The position numbers were made by a program, and so were the translations under genes. From NCBI RefSeq assembly GCF_017581965.1, contig NZ_JAGEVF010000010.1, positions 62,001-126,000 on the forward strand: 64,000 nucleotides of DNA, read 5' to 3'. The notes below the pieces were generated by a model that was given only the letters and a program-made list of their open reading frames with translations, was not told the origin of the DNA and made no database searches. Below are positions 1 through 9,410 of this stretch, piece by piece. Positions within the stretch are counted from its first letter, which is position 1, and every line of letters starts with the position of its first letter. The DNA is from Winogradskyella pelagia (lineage in GTDB: Bacteria > Bacteroidota > Bacteroidia > Flavobacteriales > Flavobacteriaceae).

Positions 1-602
1 GTAAGAGTATTATTAATAATGCACAAAAGATGATGCAACTTTTGGATAATGCACCTTACGATTTTGTAATGCATCATAAAGTTAAGGATTTAGGGCAGCT
101 TAAAAACTTTGTGCACAGAACCTTTAATGGACAAGACTTTGCGCAATTTGTAAAAAGTTTAAATCATATTTACAAGCTTCATGGTGGACTTGAAAATGTT
201 TTTGCTAAAAATGCAAAACAGCACTCCCTACAACAAAGCATTCATCATTTTAAATCTATTTTTTTTGAAATTGACCATTTAAAACGGACTCAAAAGCATG
301 TTTCTGACCCCTTAAAAAATTCGGCAGCCAAACGTATTAACATGTATTTACGTTGGATGGTTAGGCAAGATAATGCTGGTGTTGACTTCGGTATATGGAA
401 AAGCCTTTCTCCGGCACAACTCAGCTGTCCTTTGGATGTACATTCTGGGAACGTGGCACGACAATTAGGCTTATTGAAACGCAAACAAAATGATGCCAAA
501 GCCTTAGCCGAACTGGATAAAAATCTACGTAAACTCGACCCAAACGACCCAGTAAAGTATGATTTTGCCTTATTTGGCTTGGGTGTTTTCGAGGGATTTT
601 AA
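1..602 (+). CDS. TIGR02757/DUF2400-like protein, 5' end outside window
   Basis: The reading frame is open to the left edge (first complete codon at position 3), so the start lies outside the window; the ATG at 30 is internal. The visible part carries the features I associate with the TIGR02757 (DUF2400) family: an early GNxxS-like helical stretch, a central RWMVRQD segment and a C-terminal KYDFALFGLGV ending. The family has no established biochemical role; a relation to helix-hairpin-helix DNA-repair folds has been suggested, which I cannot test here. The next gene starts 37 bases downstream on the same strand. Family call is moderately secure; function unknown. Confidence 0.75.
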   Translation, partial: KSIINNAQKMMQLLDNAPYDFVMHHKVKDLGQLKNFVHRTFNGQDFAQFVKSLNHIYKLHGGLENVFAKNAKQHSLQQSIHHFKSIFFEIDHLKRTQKHVSDPLKNSAAKRINMYLRWMVRQDNAGVDFGIWKSLSPAQLSCPLDVHSGNVARQLGLLKRKQNDAKALAELDKNLRKLDPNDPVKYDFALFGLGVFEGF

Positions 603-639
603 ATGATGAATAGTATCTTTAAACCTAAACTAATTAACT

Positions 640-2127
640 ATGAAAAAAATACTTACGCTTCTTACCCTATTGACTATTAATGTTTGTATGTCCCAAGATT
701 TGCAAATCCCTGTAGATACAGCATATATTACTACCAATACGGTAAAAATTAAAGGGAAAGCTATCGAATATAATGCTGAAACGGGCTTTCAACCTGTTTG
801 GGATGACAACGGAAAACTTATTGCCTCATTAAATTATACCTATTACAAACGCACCAATGACAGCCAGAATAATCAAAGACCATTGTTGTTTTCATTTAAT
901 GGTGGTCCAGGTTCTGCATCGGTTTGGATGCATTTAGCTTACACAGGCCCTAAAATCTTAAAGATTGATGACGAGGGTTACCCTGTGCAGCCTTATGGTG
1001 TTAAGGATAATCCTAATTCTATATTAGACCTTACTGATATTGTTTATATCAATCCTGTAAATACAGGGTACTCGAGGAAAATTGCTGATGCAGAAGGTAA
1101 AATGCCAGATGACGAGCTCTTTTTTGGTATAAATGCAGATACCAAATACCTAGCCGGTTGGATGAACACTTTTGTAACACGGCATAACCGTTGGGAATCA
1201 CCTAAATTCATAATCGGTGAAAGCTATGGAGGTACGAGGGTTATGGGATTGTCCTTAGAATTACAGAACCGTCAATGGATGTACCTTAACGGTGTAATAA
1301 TGGTGTCGCCAGCAGATTATAAAGTTCTGCGTGTAGGTGGACCTTTATCCTCAAGTTTAAACCTCCCCTATTATACTGCCGCTGCCTGGTACCACAAACA
1401 GCTTCCACAAGAATTACAATCTAAGGACCTATTGGAAATACTTCCAGATGCAGAAGCCTTTGCCATAAATGACCTTATGCCTGCCATTGCTAAAGGTGGA
1501 TTCATTTCAGATATCGAAAAAAACGCCATAGCCGAAAAAATGAGCTATTTTTCTGGGCTCTCTAAAAAAGTTATACTTCAACAAAATTTAGATGTCCCAA
1601 ATAGTTTTTTCTGGAAAGAATTATTGCGCAATACCTCTGCAATGACCATTGGAAGATTGGATTCTAGGTATTTGGGCATTGATAAGGTGGAGACAGGTTC
1701 TAGCCCTGACTATAATTCCGAAATAACATCATGGTTACACTCGTTTACACCAGCTATTAATTACTATATGAAAAATGAACTTGGGTTTAGTACAGATGTT
1801 AAATACAATGTATTTGGTAATGTTGGTAATTGGGATAGAAGCAACGACAATACTAGAGATAATTTAAGGCAGGCTATGGCCCAGAATCCATATCTTAAAG
1901 TATTAACCCAATCTGGATACTACGATGGTGCTACAACTTACTTTTCAGCTAAATATTCGCAATGGCAAATTGACCCGAGCGGAAAACTAAAAGACCGCTT
2001 TTCTTTTAAAGGTTACCGCAGTGGGCACATGATGTATTTACGAAACGAAGACCTTATAAAAGCAAATGATGATTTAAGAGACTTTATTAAGAGTGCACTG
2101 CCAAATGGCAAATCAGCTAAATACTAG
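640..2127 (+). CDS. secreted S10-family serine carboxypeptidase
   Basis: A 495-residue protein with a signal peptide (about residues 1-18, MKKILTLLTLL start, cleavage near CMSQ). It shows the S10 landmarks: NGGPG at 87-91 (oxyanion region), GESYGG at 193-198 with nucleophile Ser195, and candidate catalytic Asp429 (GYYDG) and His463 (SGHMM) near the C-terminus. S10 enzymes remove C-terminal residues from peptides and work at acidic pH; here it would act in the periplasm or outside. A near-match -7 box (TATCTTTA) lies in the short gap before it, and a strong bidirectional terminator follows. Confidence 0.88.
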   Translation: MKKILTLLTLLTINVCMSQDLQIPVDTAYITTNTVKIKGKAIEYNAETGFQPVWDDNGKLIASLNYTYYKRTNDSQNNQRPLLFSFNGGPGSASVWMHLAYTGPKILKIDDEGYPVQPYGVKDNPNSILDLTDIVYINPVNTGYSRKIADAEGKMPDDELFFGINADTKYLAGWMNTFVTRHNRWESPKFIIGESYGGTRVMGLSLELQNRQWMYLNGVIMVSPADYKVLRVGGPLSSSLNLPYYTAAAWYHKQLPQELQSKDLLEILPDAEAFAINDLMPAIAKGGFISDIEKNAIAEKMSYFSGLSKKVILQQNLDVPNSFFWKELLRNTSAMTIGRLDSRYLGIDKVETGSSPDYNSEITSWLHSFTPAINYYMKNELGFSTDVKYNVFGNVGNWDRSNDNTRDNLRQAMAQNPYLKVLTQSGYYDGATTYFSAKYSQWQIDPSGKLKDRFSFKGYRSGHMMYLRNEDLIKANDDLRDFIKSALPNGKSAKY

Positions 2128-2140
2128 TTATTTATAATTA

Positions 2141-2170
2141 AAAAAGGCTGCCTAATCGGCAGCCTTTTTT
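2141..2170. terminator. bidirectional intrinsic terminator
   Basis: Stem GGCTGCC (2146-2152) / GGCAGCC (2158-2164) with loop TAATC, flanked by an A-tract on the left and a T-tract on the right, so it can stop transcription in both directions. It sits between the convergent S10 and M61 peptidase genes. Confidence 0.9.
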
Positions 2171-2189
2171 TAAACATATAAAATTAGAA

Positions 2190-4079
2190 TCAACCTTTTA
2201 ACCAAGCCTTCCGTAATTCTATTTGATCGTTAGTTGCTTCTGTATTTTCAATTATGCTCTCATCAATGGCCATTGGCTTTGTCAATGTTGCCTTTATAAG
2301 TATCGGTTCTCCGTCGCGTTCTAAGTCCATAGTTATCTCCTGTCCTTCTTGCCACATAAACATACCACCTATAACCTGTTGCACATTCTGAAGTGTCAAT
2401 TCTTGACCATTGACTTTTTTAATAATATCTCCTGACTTAACGTCTTGTGAGGCCCAAAAGGAATTCTTCAAAGCCATATCCGAAAAGAAAATAGTCCCTG
2501 CCTGTTGATCGCCATCAAAAATTACGTTTTGTCCTCCTGCAAAAATATAATTGGTCTCAACTTCGGTTTGCCCTTTAGTTAAACCAACCATTTCAAAAAA
2601 CTCGTCGTAATTAATCGGTACGTCACCTTGGACATGCGTTTTAAGAAATTCTCCAACACTTGGATAGGTCATTGCGGTAATTTCAGTAATGATTTTATCA
2701 TCCTCAAAAGGTTTGTTCTTACCATATTTCATGGAAAGCTCTTTCATTAGAGACAACATGCTACGCTGACCATTACTTTCTTTTCGCATTAAAATATCAA
2801 TGCACATACCAATTAAGGCCCCTTTCATATAGACATTTCCATAATTGGACGCATAAGGCTCGTCAAGCACATTTTCACTCATAATAGTAAAACTCATGGC
2901 ATCATCCATCATTCTAGATATTCCAATCTTCTGGTTTATTGTACCGTAAAACTCCTCATTAGAGACCAATCCTTTATATACCTGGAAATGCTGGGCAAAA
3001 TATTCCGTAACTCCCTCATACATCCACAAATGCTTAGAAAAGGTTGGCTGATTGTAATCGAAATAGTGAATATCTTCAGAATGAACCGATAATGGTGTTA
3101 CAATATGAAAAAACTCATGTGCCACAACATCTATGAAAGAACTCTTTAGACCTTCTAAAGGTGTACTTTCTGGAAATACCGCAACTGTTGATGTGTGATG
3201 CTCGAGTGCACCAAATCCTTTAGGTGAATTTTCTTTACCCTCAGAAAGGTACAAGAAGATGTCGTACCTCGCTGTAGTATTAATATCTCCCAAATAGGCT
3301 TTTTGTGCTTTCATCATTTCAAAAGCTGTTTCTTTAAGACTTGCAGCGGTATGCACTTTGTTTGGAGAATACAAGCTCAATACAATTTTAATATCACCAA
3401 CCATAAACTCCTCTACATCAAGATTACCATACATCATGGGATTATCAGTAATATCAAAGTAACGCGGTGCAAAATAAGTTGTTGTTATAACGTCCTCTGA
3501 AACATTTTTAGAACCTGTACTGACCAAGGCAGAAGTTCTATCAAACCTAGCAGGTGCAGTCACATCTAGCGTGTATTGATTAGATTTTAAAGAATCGAAA
3601 TAACCAATGAAACCATGTAAATTAAGCACATAATTCTCTGGTTCTATGTTAGTACCTGCGGGAGAGAACGGCTGCTCACCTCCAATTCCTCCTGAAGTCT
3701 CAATATCAAAAGTATCATTGACAAAATACTCGATCTTATCTAACTGAGTGGCGTTTTCAATAGCCCAACTATTGGTGTCTATTTTTTCATAAGCCAATTC
3801 ATTTCCATTGTAATCCAATGCTTTAAAATCATCTATATATTTTCCAAAATCACTAACGGAATAAGTACCCTGTACAACTCTTGGAATTCTGTAGGTTACA
3901 GTCTCTACAGTAAATCGCCCTGGGTTTACCACTACAGGAACTTTATCATTTTTCACTGCAGTTAAATCTAGTGATGTTTCAATGGGATTGCTGGTAGCTA
4001 AATCATCTGCTTTCGGTTTTGCAGATCCACAGCCAACCAATATTAGGCTTAAACTAAGTATGGCAATGTAATTCTTCAT
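2190..4079 (-). CDS. M61-family metallopeptidase, lipoprotein with PDZ domain
   Basis: A 629-residue protein. The N-terminus is a lipoprotein signal with lipobox LVGC (Cys17), placing it on the outer or inner membrane facing the periplasm. The zinc site is HEFFH at 321-325 with the third ligand probably Glu355 in the YEGVTEY segment, as in glycyl aminopeptidases of family M61. A PDZ-like domain occupies about residues 500-600 (SGDIIKKVNG motif). These enzymes trim N-terminal residues of peptides. It is transcribed alone from a divergent promoter (-7 box at 4110-4117). Confidence 0.87.
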   Translation of the reverse strand: MKNYIAILSLSLILVGCGSAKPKADDLATSNPIETSLDLTAVKNDKVPVVVNPGRFTVETVTYRIPRVVQGTYSVSDFGKYIDDFKALDYNGNELAYEKIDTNSWAIENATQLDKIEYFVNDTFDIETSGGIGGEQPFSPAGTNIEPENYVLNLHGFIGYFDSLKSNQYTLDVTAPARFDRTSALVSTGSKNVSEDVITTTYFAPRYFDITDNPMMYGNLDVEEFMVGDIKIVLSLYSPNKVHTAASLKETAFEMMKAQKAYLGDINTTARYDIFLYLSEGKENSPKGFGALEHHTSTVAVFPESTPLEGLKSSFIDVVAHEFFHIVTPLSVHSEDIHYFDYNQPTFSKHLWMYEGVTEYFAQHFQVYKGLVSNEEFYGTINQKIGISRMMDDAMSFTIMSENVLDEPYASNYGNVYMKGALIGMCIDILMRKESNGQRSMLSLMKELSMKYGKNKPFEDDKIITEITAMTYPSVGEFLKTHVQGDVPINYDEFFEMVGLTKGQTEVETNYIFAGGQNVIFDGDQQAGTIFFSDMALKNSFWASQDVKSGDIIKKVNGQELTLQNVQQVIGGMFMWQEGQEITMDLERDGEPILIKATLTKPMAIDESIIENTEATNDQIELRKAWLKG

Positions 4080-4109
4080 ATTCTAATTTTAATTTTTTAA
4101 CAAGTCGCA

Positions 4110-4117
4110 CAAATCTA
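4110..4117 (-). promoter_or_regulatory. -7 promoter element of the M61 peptidase gene
   Basis: Reading the minus strand, TAGATTTG matches the Bacteroidota -7 consensus TAnnTTTG. It lies about 31 bases upstream of the start codon. A TTG further upstream could serve as the -33 element, but its spacing is slightly short. Confidence 0.6.
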
Positions 4118-4177
4118 CAATCTGTTACAAGCCAATGTCCAAAGTTTATGTTAAAATGAGATTATTATATTCGCAGC

Positions 4178-5182
4178 ATGAAGGCATTAGTAAGTATTCT
4201 TATTCCATTTAAAAACACCTCTTTATTTATTGAGGAGTGCCTGCTTTCTATTTTATCACAGTCTTATGCTTCCTGGGAAGCCATTTTTGTTGATGACTTT
4301 TCCACAGATAATTCATACAGTATTATAGAAGCGTATGCCAATAACGAGTCTCGAATCAAACTAGTAAAAAACAATGGTAAAGGCATCATAGATGCTTTGA
4401 GAACGGCATACGGTGTATCCAAAGGTGTATTTATTACGCGAATGGACAGTGATGATATTATGACTTCAGATCGACTTCAATGGATGGTATCTCAACTTCA
4501 TACGCACGGTAAAGGCCATATAGCAGTAGGTCAAGTAAAATATTTCAGGTCAGATGGTGTAAGTGATGGATACGCACGTTATGAAACATGGATCAATAGT
4601 TTAACCGAAACAGGTTCAAATTATTCTCAAATCTATAAAGAATGTGTTATCCCTTCACCCTGTTGGATGGCTTATAGAGACGATTTTGAAGCCTGTGATG
4701 CATTCTTACCCGATAGATATCCTGAAGACTATGACCTCACTTTTAGGTTTTATCAAAATCAATTGAAGTGTATTCCATGTGATCAAGTGCTATTGCATTG
4801 GCGAGATTATGCAACTCGAACCTCCAGAACTCATGAGCATTATGCTCAAAACTATTTTCTTGACATAAAAACACATTTCTTTTTAAAATTGGATTATGAC
4901 GAAAAAAGGCCGCTTACAATTTGGGGAGCTGGTTATAAGGGTAAGACTATCGCCAAATTATTGATTAAGGCCAATGTGCAGTTTTATTGGATTTGTGATA
5001 ACCCAAAAAAAATTGGTAAGCAGATTTACAATCAATCGTTATTTAATTTCGATTTCCTTTCAAAACTATCACATCCACAAAGTATTGTCACCGTTGCCAA
5101 TGAAACTGCTCAGCAAGAAATAAAGCTCTACTTTGAGAGTCAAGATATGAAACCAATGACTGACTATTTCTTTTTCTGTTAA
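4178..5182 (+). CDS. GT2 glycosyltransferase with extra C-terminal Rossmann-like domain
   Basis: A 334-residue protein. Residues 1-210 form a GT-A fold: N-terminal SILIPFKN strand, VDDFSTDN at 38-45 and the metal-binding MDSDD at 89-93. Such enzymes transfer a sugar from a nucleotide sugar to a glycan or lipid acceptor. From about residue 235 a second domain starts with LTIWGAGYKGK, a glycine-rich turn resembling a dinucleotide- or nucleotide-binding Rossmann fold, followed by a CDN motif. That extension is not part of a standard GT2 enzyme. Acceptor and product are unknown. It stands alone between two promoters. Confidence 0.83.
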   Translation: MKALVSILIPFKNTSLFIEECLLSILSQSYASWEAIFVDDFSTDNSYSIIEAYANNESRIKLVKNNGKGIIDALRTAYGVSKGVFITRMDSDDIMTSDRLQWMVSQLHTHGKGHIAVGQVKYFRSDGVSDGYARYETWINSLTETGSNYSQIYKECVIPSPCWMAYRDDFEACDAFLPDRYPEDYDLTFRFYQNQLKCIPCDQVLLHWRDYATRTSRTHEHYAQNYFLDIKTHFFLKLDYDEKRPLTIWGAGYKGKTIAKLLIKANVQFYWICDNPKKIGKQIYNQSLFNFDFLSKLSHPQSIVTVANETAQQEIKLYFESQDMKPMTDYFFFC

Positions 5183-5222
5183 ATTTCTCAAAAGCAGATA
5201 TTTTCGATCCCTTTTCATTTTC

Positions 5223-5230
5223 TATCTTTG
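5223..5230 (+). promoter_or_regulatory. -7 promoter element of the BatA-like operon
   Basis: TATCTTTG, a full match to TAnnTTTG, 22 bases before the start codon at 5253. Transcription would start near 5236, giving a leader of roughly 18 bases. Confidence 0.7.
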
Positions 5231-5252
5231 AGGCATAACTGAAACTCTAGGA

Positions 5253-7181
5253 ATGCAATTTAAACACCCTGAATTACTTTATGCACTTTTATTGCTTATC
5301 ATTCCTATTCTCATTCATCTCTTTCAGCTAAGGCGATTTCAAAAGGTTAAGTTCACTAACGTTAAGCTTCTAAAGCAAATCAACTTACAAACCCGTAAAA
5401 GTTCTAAACTAAAAAAATGGCTAGTTTTATTTACTAGGCTTTCAATAATTGGGTTTGTGGTTTTGGCATTCGCACAACCATTTATTCCAAACACTTCAAA
5501 TTATAACAAGGCGCAAGAGACTGTTATTTATTTAGATAATTCCTTCAGTATGCAGGCTATTGGTAAAAATGGTTCCTTGTTAAATGAAGCCATTCAAAAT
5601 TTGTTGACCTCATTACCAAATGATGAAAAATTAAGTGTATTTACAAATGACAATGTCTTTAAAAACACCTCAATAAAAGCTATTAAAAATGATCTTATCG
5701 CGTTATCGTTTTCACATAGTCAAATCGGTTATCAATCGGCTTACCTGAAGGGAAAGCAGTTGTTTTCGGATGATAATTCATCTACAAAAAATTTAGTGTT
5801 AGTTTCTGATTTTCAGCAACAAAATGAAGGGTTTAATATACCTACTGATAGTATTATTAATTTGAAATTGGTACAACAGAAACCTAATATAAATTCTAAC
5901 ATTAGCGTTGACAGTGTTTATGTGAAATCAACAAACGGAGAGACCTTAGAATTGGCCGCTGTTATTCGAACTTTTGGAGACATAAAAAACGATGTTTCAG
6001 TTTCTCTTTTTAATAACGAAGAACTCTTAGCCAAGAATATGGCATCTTTTGTTAGCAATACATCTGAAGTTGTATTTTCAGTACCAAACAATGCTATAAT
6101 TAATGGGAAGCTAACCATTGAAGATGGTGGGTTAAATTATGACAATACCTTTTATTTTAATATTAACGAAAAACCAAAAATAAAGGTACTTTCCATTTCT
6201 GATGAAACCGATAATGGTTTCTTAAATCGAATCTATACCAGTGACGAATTTGAATTTTTAAACTTTGATTTGGATAAACTCAATTTTAATCTTATTCCGA
6301 ATCAGAATTTACTGATACTTAACGAAGTTAGAAATATATCTGACGCCTTAAAGTTAGCACTCGTAGAGTTTAAAAAGGATGGTGGTTCAATTGTAATTAT
6401 ACCCAGTATTGATGCAGATTTAGACTCTTATAATGGATTGCTGAAACAGTTGAATGCAGTTTTGTTCACAGACGCAAATAACAGCGCTAAGCGCATCACA
6501 AAAATTAATTTCAATCATCCTTTACTAGAGAATACCTTCTACTCGCAGGTTACTAACTTTCAATATCCTAAGGCAGAAATGAGCTTTACATTTTCTGGTC
6601 AAAATAATCCTATTCTAAGTTTTGAAGACGACACGCCTTTTTTAACAGGTAGAAATGAGGTATATACATTTGCTGCTCCAATTAATAAGACAAATTCAAA
6701 CTTCATCAATTCTCAATTAATCGTGCCCGTTTTATATAATATGGGATTACAGAGTCTGCCTTTGGCAAAACTCTATTACCAATTGGGTACTAAAAACGAT
6801 ATCGCCATAAAGACCACGTTAGGCCAAGACGATATCCTAACCTTAGAGTCTACTAATTCATCAGTAATTCCTTTGCAAAAGACCTACAGTACCTCGGTTG
6901 TTTTACAAGTAGACGAATTTCCTAAAGAAGCTGGAATATTAACGGTTAAAAACAATGATTTAAGTTTGCAAAACCTGAGCTTTAACTATCCAAGACATGA
7001 AAGCCAATTGGCTTATTTTAATCTAGAGGATATGCCAAATGTCAATATTGATAATAGTTTGATTGAGGCCATTGACAGTATAAAAAGTAATACAAATGTT
7101 AATGCTCTATGGAAATGGTTTGTTATTTTTGCACTGGCATTTTTAATGATAGAAATGTTTCTACTAAAGTATCTTAAATGA
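5253..7181 (+). CDS. BatA/vWA-type membrane protein
   Basis: A 642-residue protein with the N-terminal double-transmembrane BatA domain (about residues 6-24 and 58-76), then a von Willebrand A-like domain beginning near 95 with a DNSFS sequence that fits the MIDAS pattern DxSxS. The long middle part is periplasmic-type sequence, and one more transmembrane segment lies near residues 615-638. Homologues are linked to aerotolerance and envelope functions, but no activity is proven. Its stop overlaps the next start as ATGA, so it is translationally coupled to the dihydroorotase-like gene. Confidence 0.8.
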   Translation: MQFKHPELLYALLLLIIPILIHLFQLRRFQKVKFTNVKLLKQINLQTRKSSKLKKWLVLFTRLSIIGFVVLAFAQPFIPNTSNYNKAQETVIYLDNSFSMQAIGKNGSLLNEAIQNLLTSLPNDEKLSVFTNDNVFKNTSIKAIKNDLIALSFSHSQIGYQSAYLKGKQLFSDDNSSTKNLVLVSDFQQQNEGFNIPTDSIINLKLVQQKPNINSNISVDSVYVKSTNGETLELAAVIRTFGDIKNDVSVSLFNNEELLAKNMASFVSNTSEVVFSVPNNAIINGKLTIEDGGLNYDNTFYFNINEKPKIKVLSISDETDNGFLNRIYTSDEFEFLNFDLDKLNFNLIPNQNLLILNEVRNISDALKLALVEFKKDGGSIVIIPSIDADLDSYNGLLKQLNAVLFTDANNSAKRITKINFNHPLLENTFYSQVTNFQYPKAEMSFTFSGQNNPILSFEDDTPFLTGRNEVYTFAAPINKTNSNFINSQLIVPVLYNMGLQSLPLAKLYYQLGTKNDIAIKTTLGQDDILTLESTNSSVIPLQKTYSTSVVLQVDEFPKEAGILTVKNNDLSLQNLSFNYPRHESQLAYFNLEDMPNVNIDNSLIEAIDSIKSNTNVNALWKWFVIFALAFLMIEMFLLKYLK

Positions 7182-8437
7182 ACACACTGATAAAATCTGC
7201 TACAATTGTTGATTCTAAAAGTGATTTTCACAACGAAAAAGTCGACATCTTAATAGAAAGAGGTCGTATTTCTAAAATTTCTAAACGCATAACCAATCAA
7301 AATAATTATCGTGAAATACGTCTAGATAATCTGCATGTATCGCGAGGTTGGTTTGATAGTAGTGTTTCATTTGGAGAACCAGGCTTTGAGGAACGAGAAA
7401 CTATATCTAACGGTTTAAAAACTGCTGCACGATCTGGTTTTACGGCTGTAGCCTTAAATTCTAATACACATCCTGTAGTAGATAGCAATCCAGACATTAC
7501 ATTTATTCAATCAAAAAGTGCTGGACATGCCACTAACCTATACCCTATTGGAGCTTTAACTAGAGCAGGAAATGGTGTTGATTTGGCAGAACTCTTTGAT
7601 ATGCAATCAGCTGGTGCTGTTGCGTTTTATGATTACAAGCAACCCATTGAAAATCCTAATTTATTGAAAATTGCTTTGCAGTATGCAAGCAATTTTAATG
7701 GGTTAGTTCTTTCTTTTCCGCAAGAAAATAAAATTTCAGGTCTGGGTGTGGTAAATGAGCATATTAATAGTACTAAATTAGGCCTTAAGGGCAACCCTGC
7801 GCTCGCCGAAGAATTGCAAGTAGCGAGAGATTTATTTCTTTTGGAATACACTGAAGGTAAACTACATATACCAACTATCTCAACAGCAAAATCGGTACAA
7901 TTAATTAGAGAAGCAAAATCTAAAAAGATGGATGTCACCTGTAGTGTTGCTATACACAATTTGGTTCTAACTGATGACGAGCTTGCTGATTTCAATACCA
8001 ACTTTAAAGTGTTACCGCCACTAAGAACCAATGAAGACCTAGAAGCCTTGATAGAAGGATTGAAGGACGGCACTATAGATATGGTAACCTCTGACCATAA
8101 CCCAATTGACATAGAAGGAAAAAAAGTAGAATTTGAATACGCTAAATACGGGACTATAGGTTTAGAATCTGCATTTGGGGCTTTACAAACAGTTTTTACA
8201 ACAAAAAAAGCGATTGCTTTGCTTACTAAGGGTAAAGAACGATTTGGGATAGAATTAAATCCTATCAATGAAGGTGAACGTGCAGAATTGACGCTATTCA
8301 ATCCAGATGTAAACTACAACTTCACGTCATCCGATATTTTATCAAAATCCAATAACAGTATTTTCTTAGGTCACAGACTAAAAGGAAAGGTCTATGGTAT
8401 AGTCGCAAACAACAAAATTAGTCTAAGTAATGAATAA
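7178..8437 (+). CDS. dihydroorotase-like protein, probably catalytically inactive
   Basis: A 419-residue amidohydrolase-fold protein aligned by eye with PyrC: DSSVSFGEPG at 60-69 corresponds to DxHxHxREPG, so both histidines of the metal site are serines (62, 64) and the substrate Arg is Gly. The family HxST motif is TIST, PHHL is IHNL, and only TSDHNP keeps the late Asp-His. Loss of most ligands for the two zinc ions argues against hydrolysis of dihydroorotate. Non-catalytic PyrC homologues are known to stabilise aspartate transcarbamoylase in other bacteria; whether this one does so is inference. Overlaps both neighbours (ATGA upstream, 8 bases downstream). Confidence 0.85.
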   Translation: MNTLIKSATIVDSKSDFHNEKVDILIERGRISKISKRITNQNNYREIRLDNLHVSRGWFDSSVSFGEPGFEERETISNGLKTAARSGFTAVALNSNTHPVVDSNPDITFIQSKSAGHATNLYPIGALTRAGNGVDLAELFDMQSAGAVAFYDYKQPIENPNLLKIALQYASNFNGLVLSFPQENKISGLGVVNEHINSTKLGLKGNPALAEELQVARDLFLLEYTEGKLHIPTISTAKSVQLIREAKSKKMDVTCSVAIHNLVLTDDELADFNTNFKVLPPLRTNEDLEALIEGLKDGTIDMVTSDHNPIDIEGKKVEFEYAKYGTIGLESAFGALQTVFTTKKAIALLTKGKERFGIELNPINEGERAELTLFNPDVNYNFTSSDILSKSNNSIFLGHRLKGKVYGIVANNKISLSNE

Positions 8438-8759
8438 TAAAACTGTACAGGAGGGTAAAACCTACGCAGTAGTAGCATACTTGACCATTATTGGTGTGCT
8501 CATTGCTTATTTTATGAATCAAGAAAAAAAGAACAATTTTACGGCGTTTCATGTGAGACAAAGTCTTGGATTATGGCTCTTATATTTCATATTCGGTTAC
8601 GTTGTAAGCGGTTTTGATGATTGGACAATATCTTATTCATTTTGGATTGTTTTTGCTTTACTTTTTATCTATGGTATTTTTGGTGCATTTTCTGGAAAAG
8701 CCAATAGCGTGCCAATCCTAGGTGATGTATTTCAGAAACTTTTTAAATCTATGGGATAA
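8430..8759 (+). CDS. small membrane protein, DUF4870/Tic20-like
   Basis: A 109-residue protein with three or four hydrophobic segments (about 13-30, 46-63, 72-90). The pattern FTAFHVRQSLGLW between the first two segments is typical of DUF4870-like proteins, which share a topology with Tic20 but have no assigned function. It overlaps the end of the dihydroorotase-like gene by 8 bases and is followed after 3 bases by the esterase gene, so it belongs to the same transcript. Confidence 0.72.
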   Translation: MNNKTVQEGKTYAVVAYLTIIGVLIAYFMNQEKKNNFTAFHVRQSLGLWLLYFIFGYVVSGFDDWTISYSFWIVFALLFIYGIFGAFSGKANSVPILGDVFQKLFKSMG

Positions 8760-8762
8760 ATT

Positions 8763-9410
8763 ATGTCTTCGAAACTGTTTTACATTAAAAGACCTTCTAC
8801 CCTAAAAGAAAATGCTCCATTATTAATTATGGCTCATGGTTATGGTAGTGATGAAAACGATTTGTTTTCTTTTGCTTCAGAGTTACCAGAAGAGCTATTT
8901 ATTATCTCCCTACGCGCACCTTATGCCATGCAGCCATACGGTAATGCTTGGTACGCAATTAATTTCGATGCAGAAAAAGGCAAATGGAGCGATAATGAGC
9001 AAGCAAGGCGTTCTGTAAATATTATCGCCAAATTTATTAACTACGCCTGTGAAACTTATCCTGTGAATCCCAAAAATGTAACCCTTTTAGGATTTAGTCA
9101 AGGTACTATTTTAAGTTATGCCGTAGCACTGAACTATCCTGAGATAGTCACTAATATCATTGCACTAAGCGGTTATATTAATGAGGATATTCTACCGGAA
9201 AGCGTTAATCCGTCAGAGGTTAGTCACCTTAATTTTTATTGTTCCCATGGTAGTGCAGACCAAGTTATACCTGTAGAATGGGCGCGGAAAGCACCAGAAT
9301 TTTTAAAGGCACTTAAAATTAACCACGTCTATTTCGAATATCCCGTAGGTCACGGTGTAGCACCACAGAATTTCTTTGATTTTAAAAGGTGGTTATCGGA
9401 GCGAATCTAG
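8763..9410 (+). CDS. alpha/beta-hydrolase esterase (carboxylesterase/phospholipase family)
   Basis: A 215-residue cytoplasmic hydrolase. The nucleophile elbow is GFSQG with Ser112; Asp166 (GSADQ) and His197 (GHG) complete the triad; HGYGSD at 25-30 supplies the oxyanion hole. The length and motif order match the small carboxylesterase/lysophospholipase family. Natural substrate unknown. Last gene of the run starting at 5253; it overlaps the convergent gene on the other strand by 4 bases with no terminator between them. Confidence 0.85.
   Translation: MSSKLFYIKRPSTLKENAPLLIMAHGYGSDENDLFSFASELPEELFIISLRAPYAMQPYGNAWYAINFDAEKGKWSDNEQARRSVNIIAKFINYACETYPVNPKNVTLLGFSQGTILSYAVALNYPEIVTNIIALSGYINEDILPESVNPSEVSHLNFYCSHGSADQVIPVEWARKAPEFLKALKINHVYFEYPVGHGVAPQNFFDFKRWLSERI

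Noticed and set aside
7633-8301. Open frame of 222 codons antisense to the dihydroorotase-like gene
   Set aside because: Mirrors codon structure of the real gene; Ser/Leu-rich sequence with no recognisable domain.
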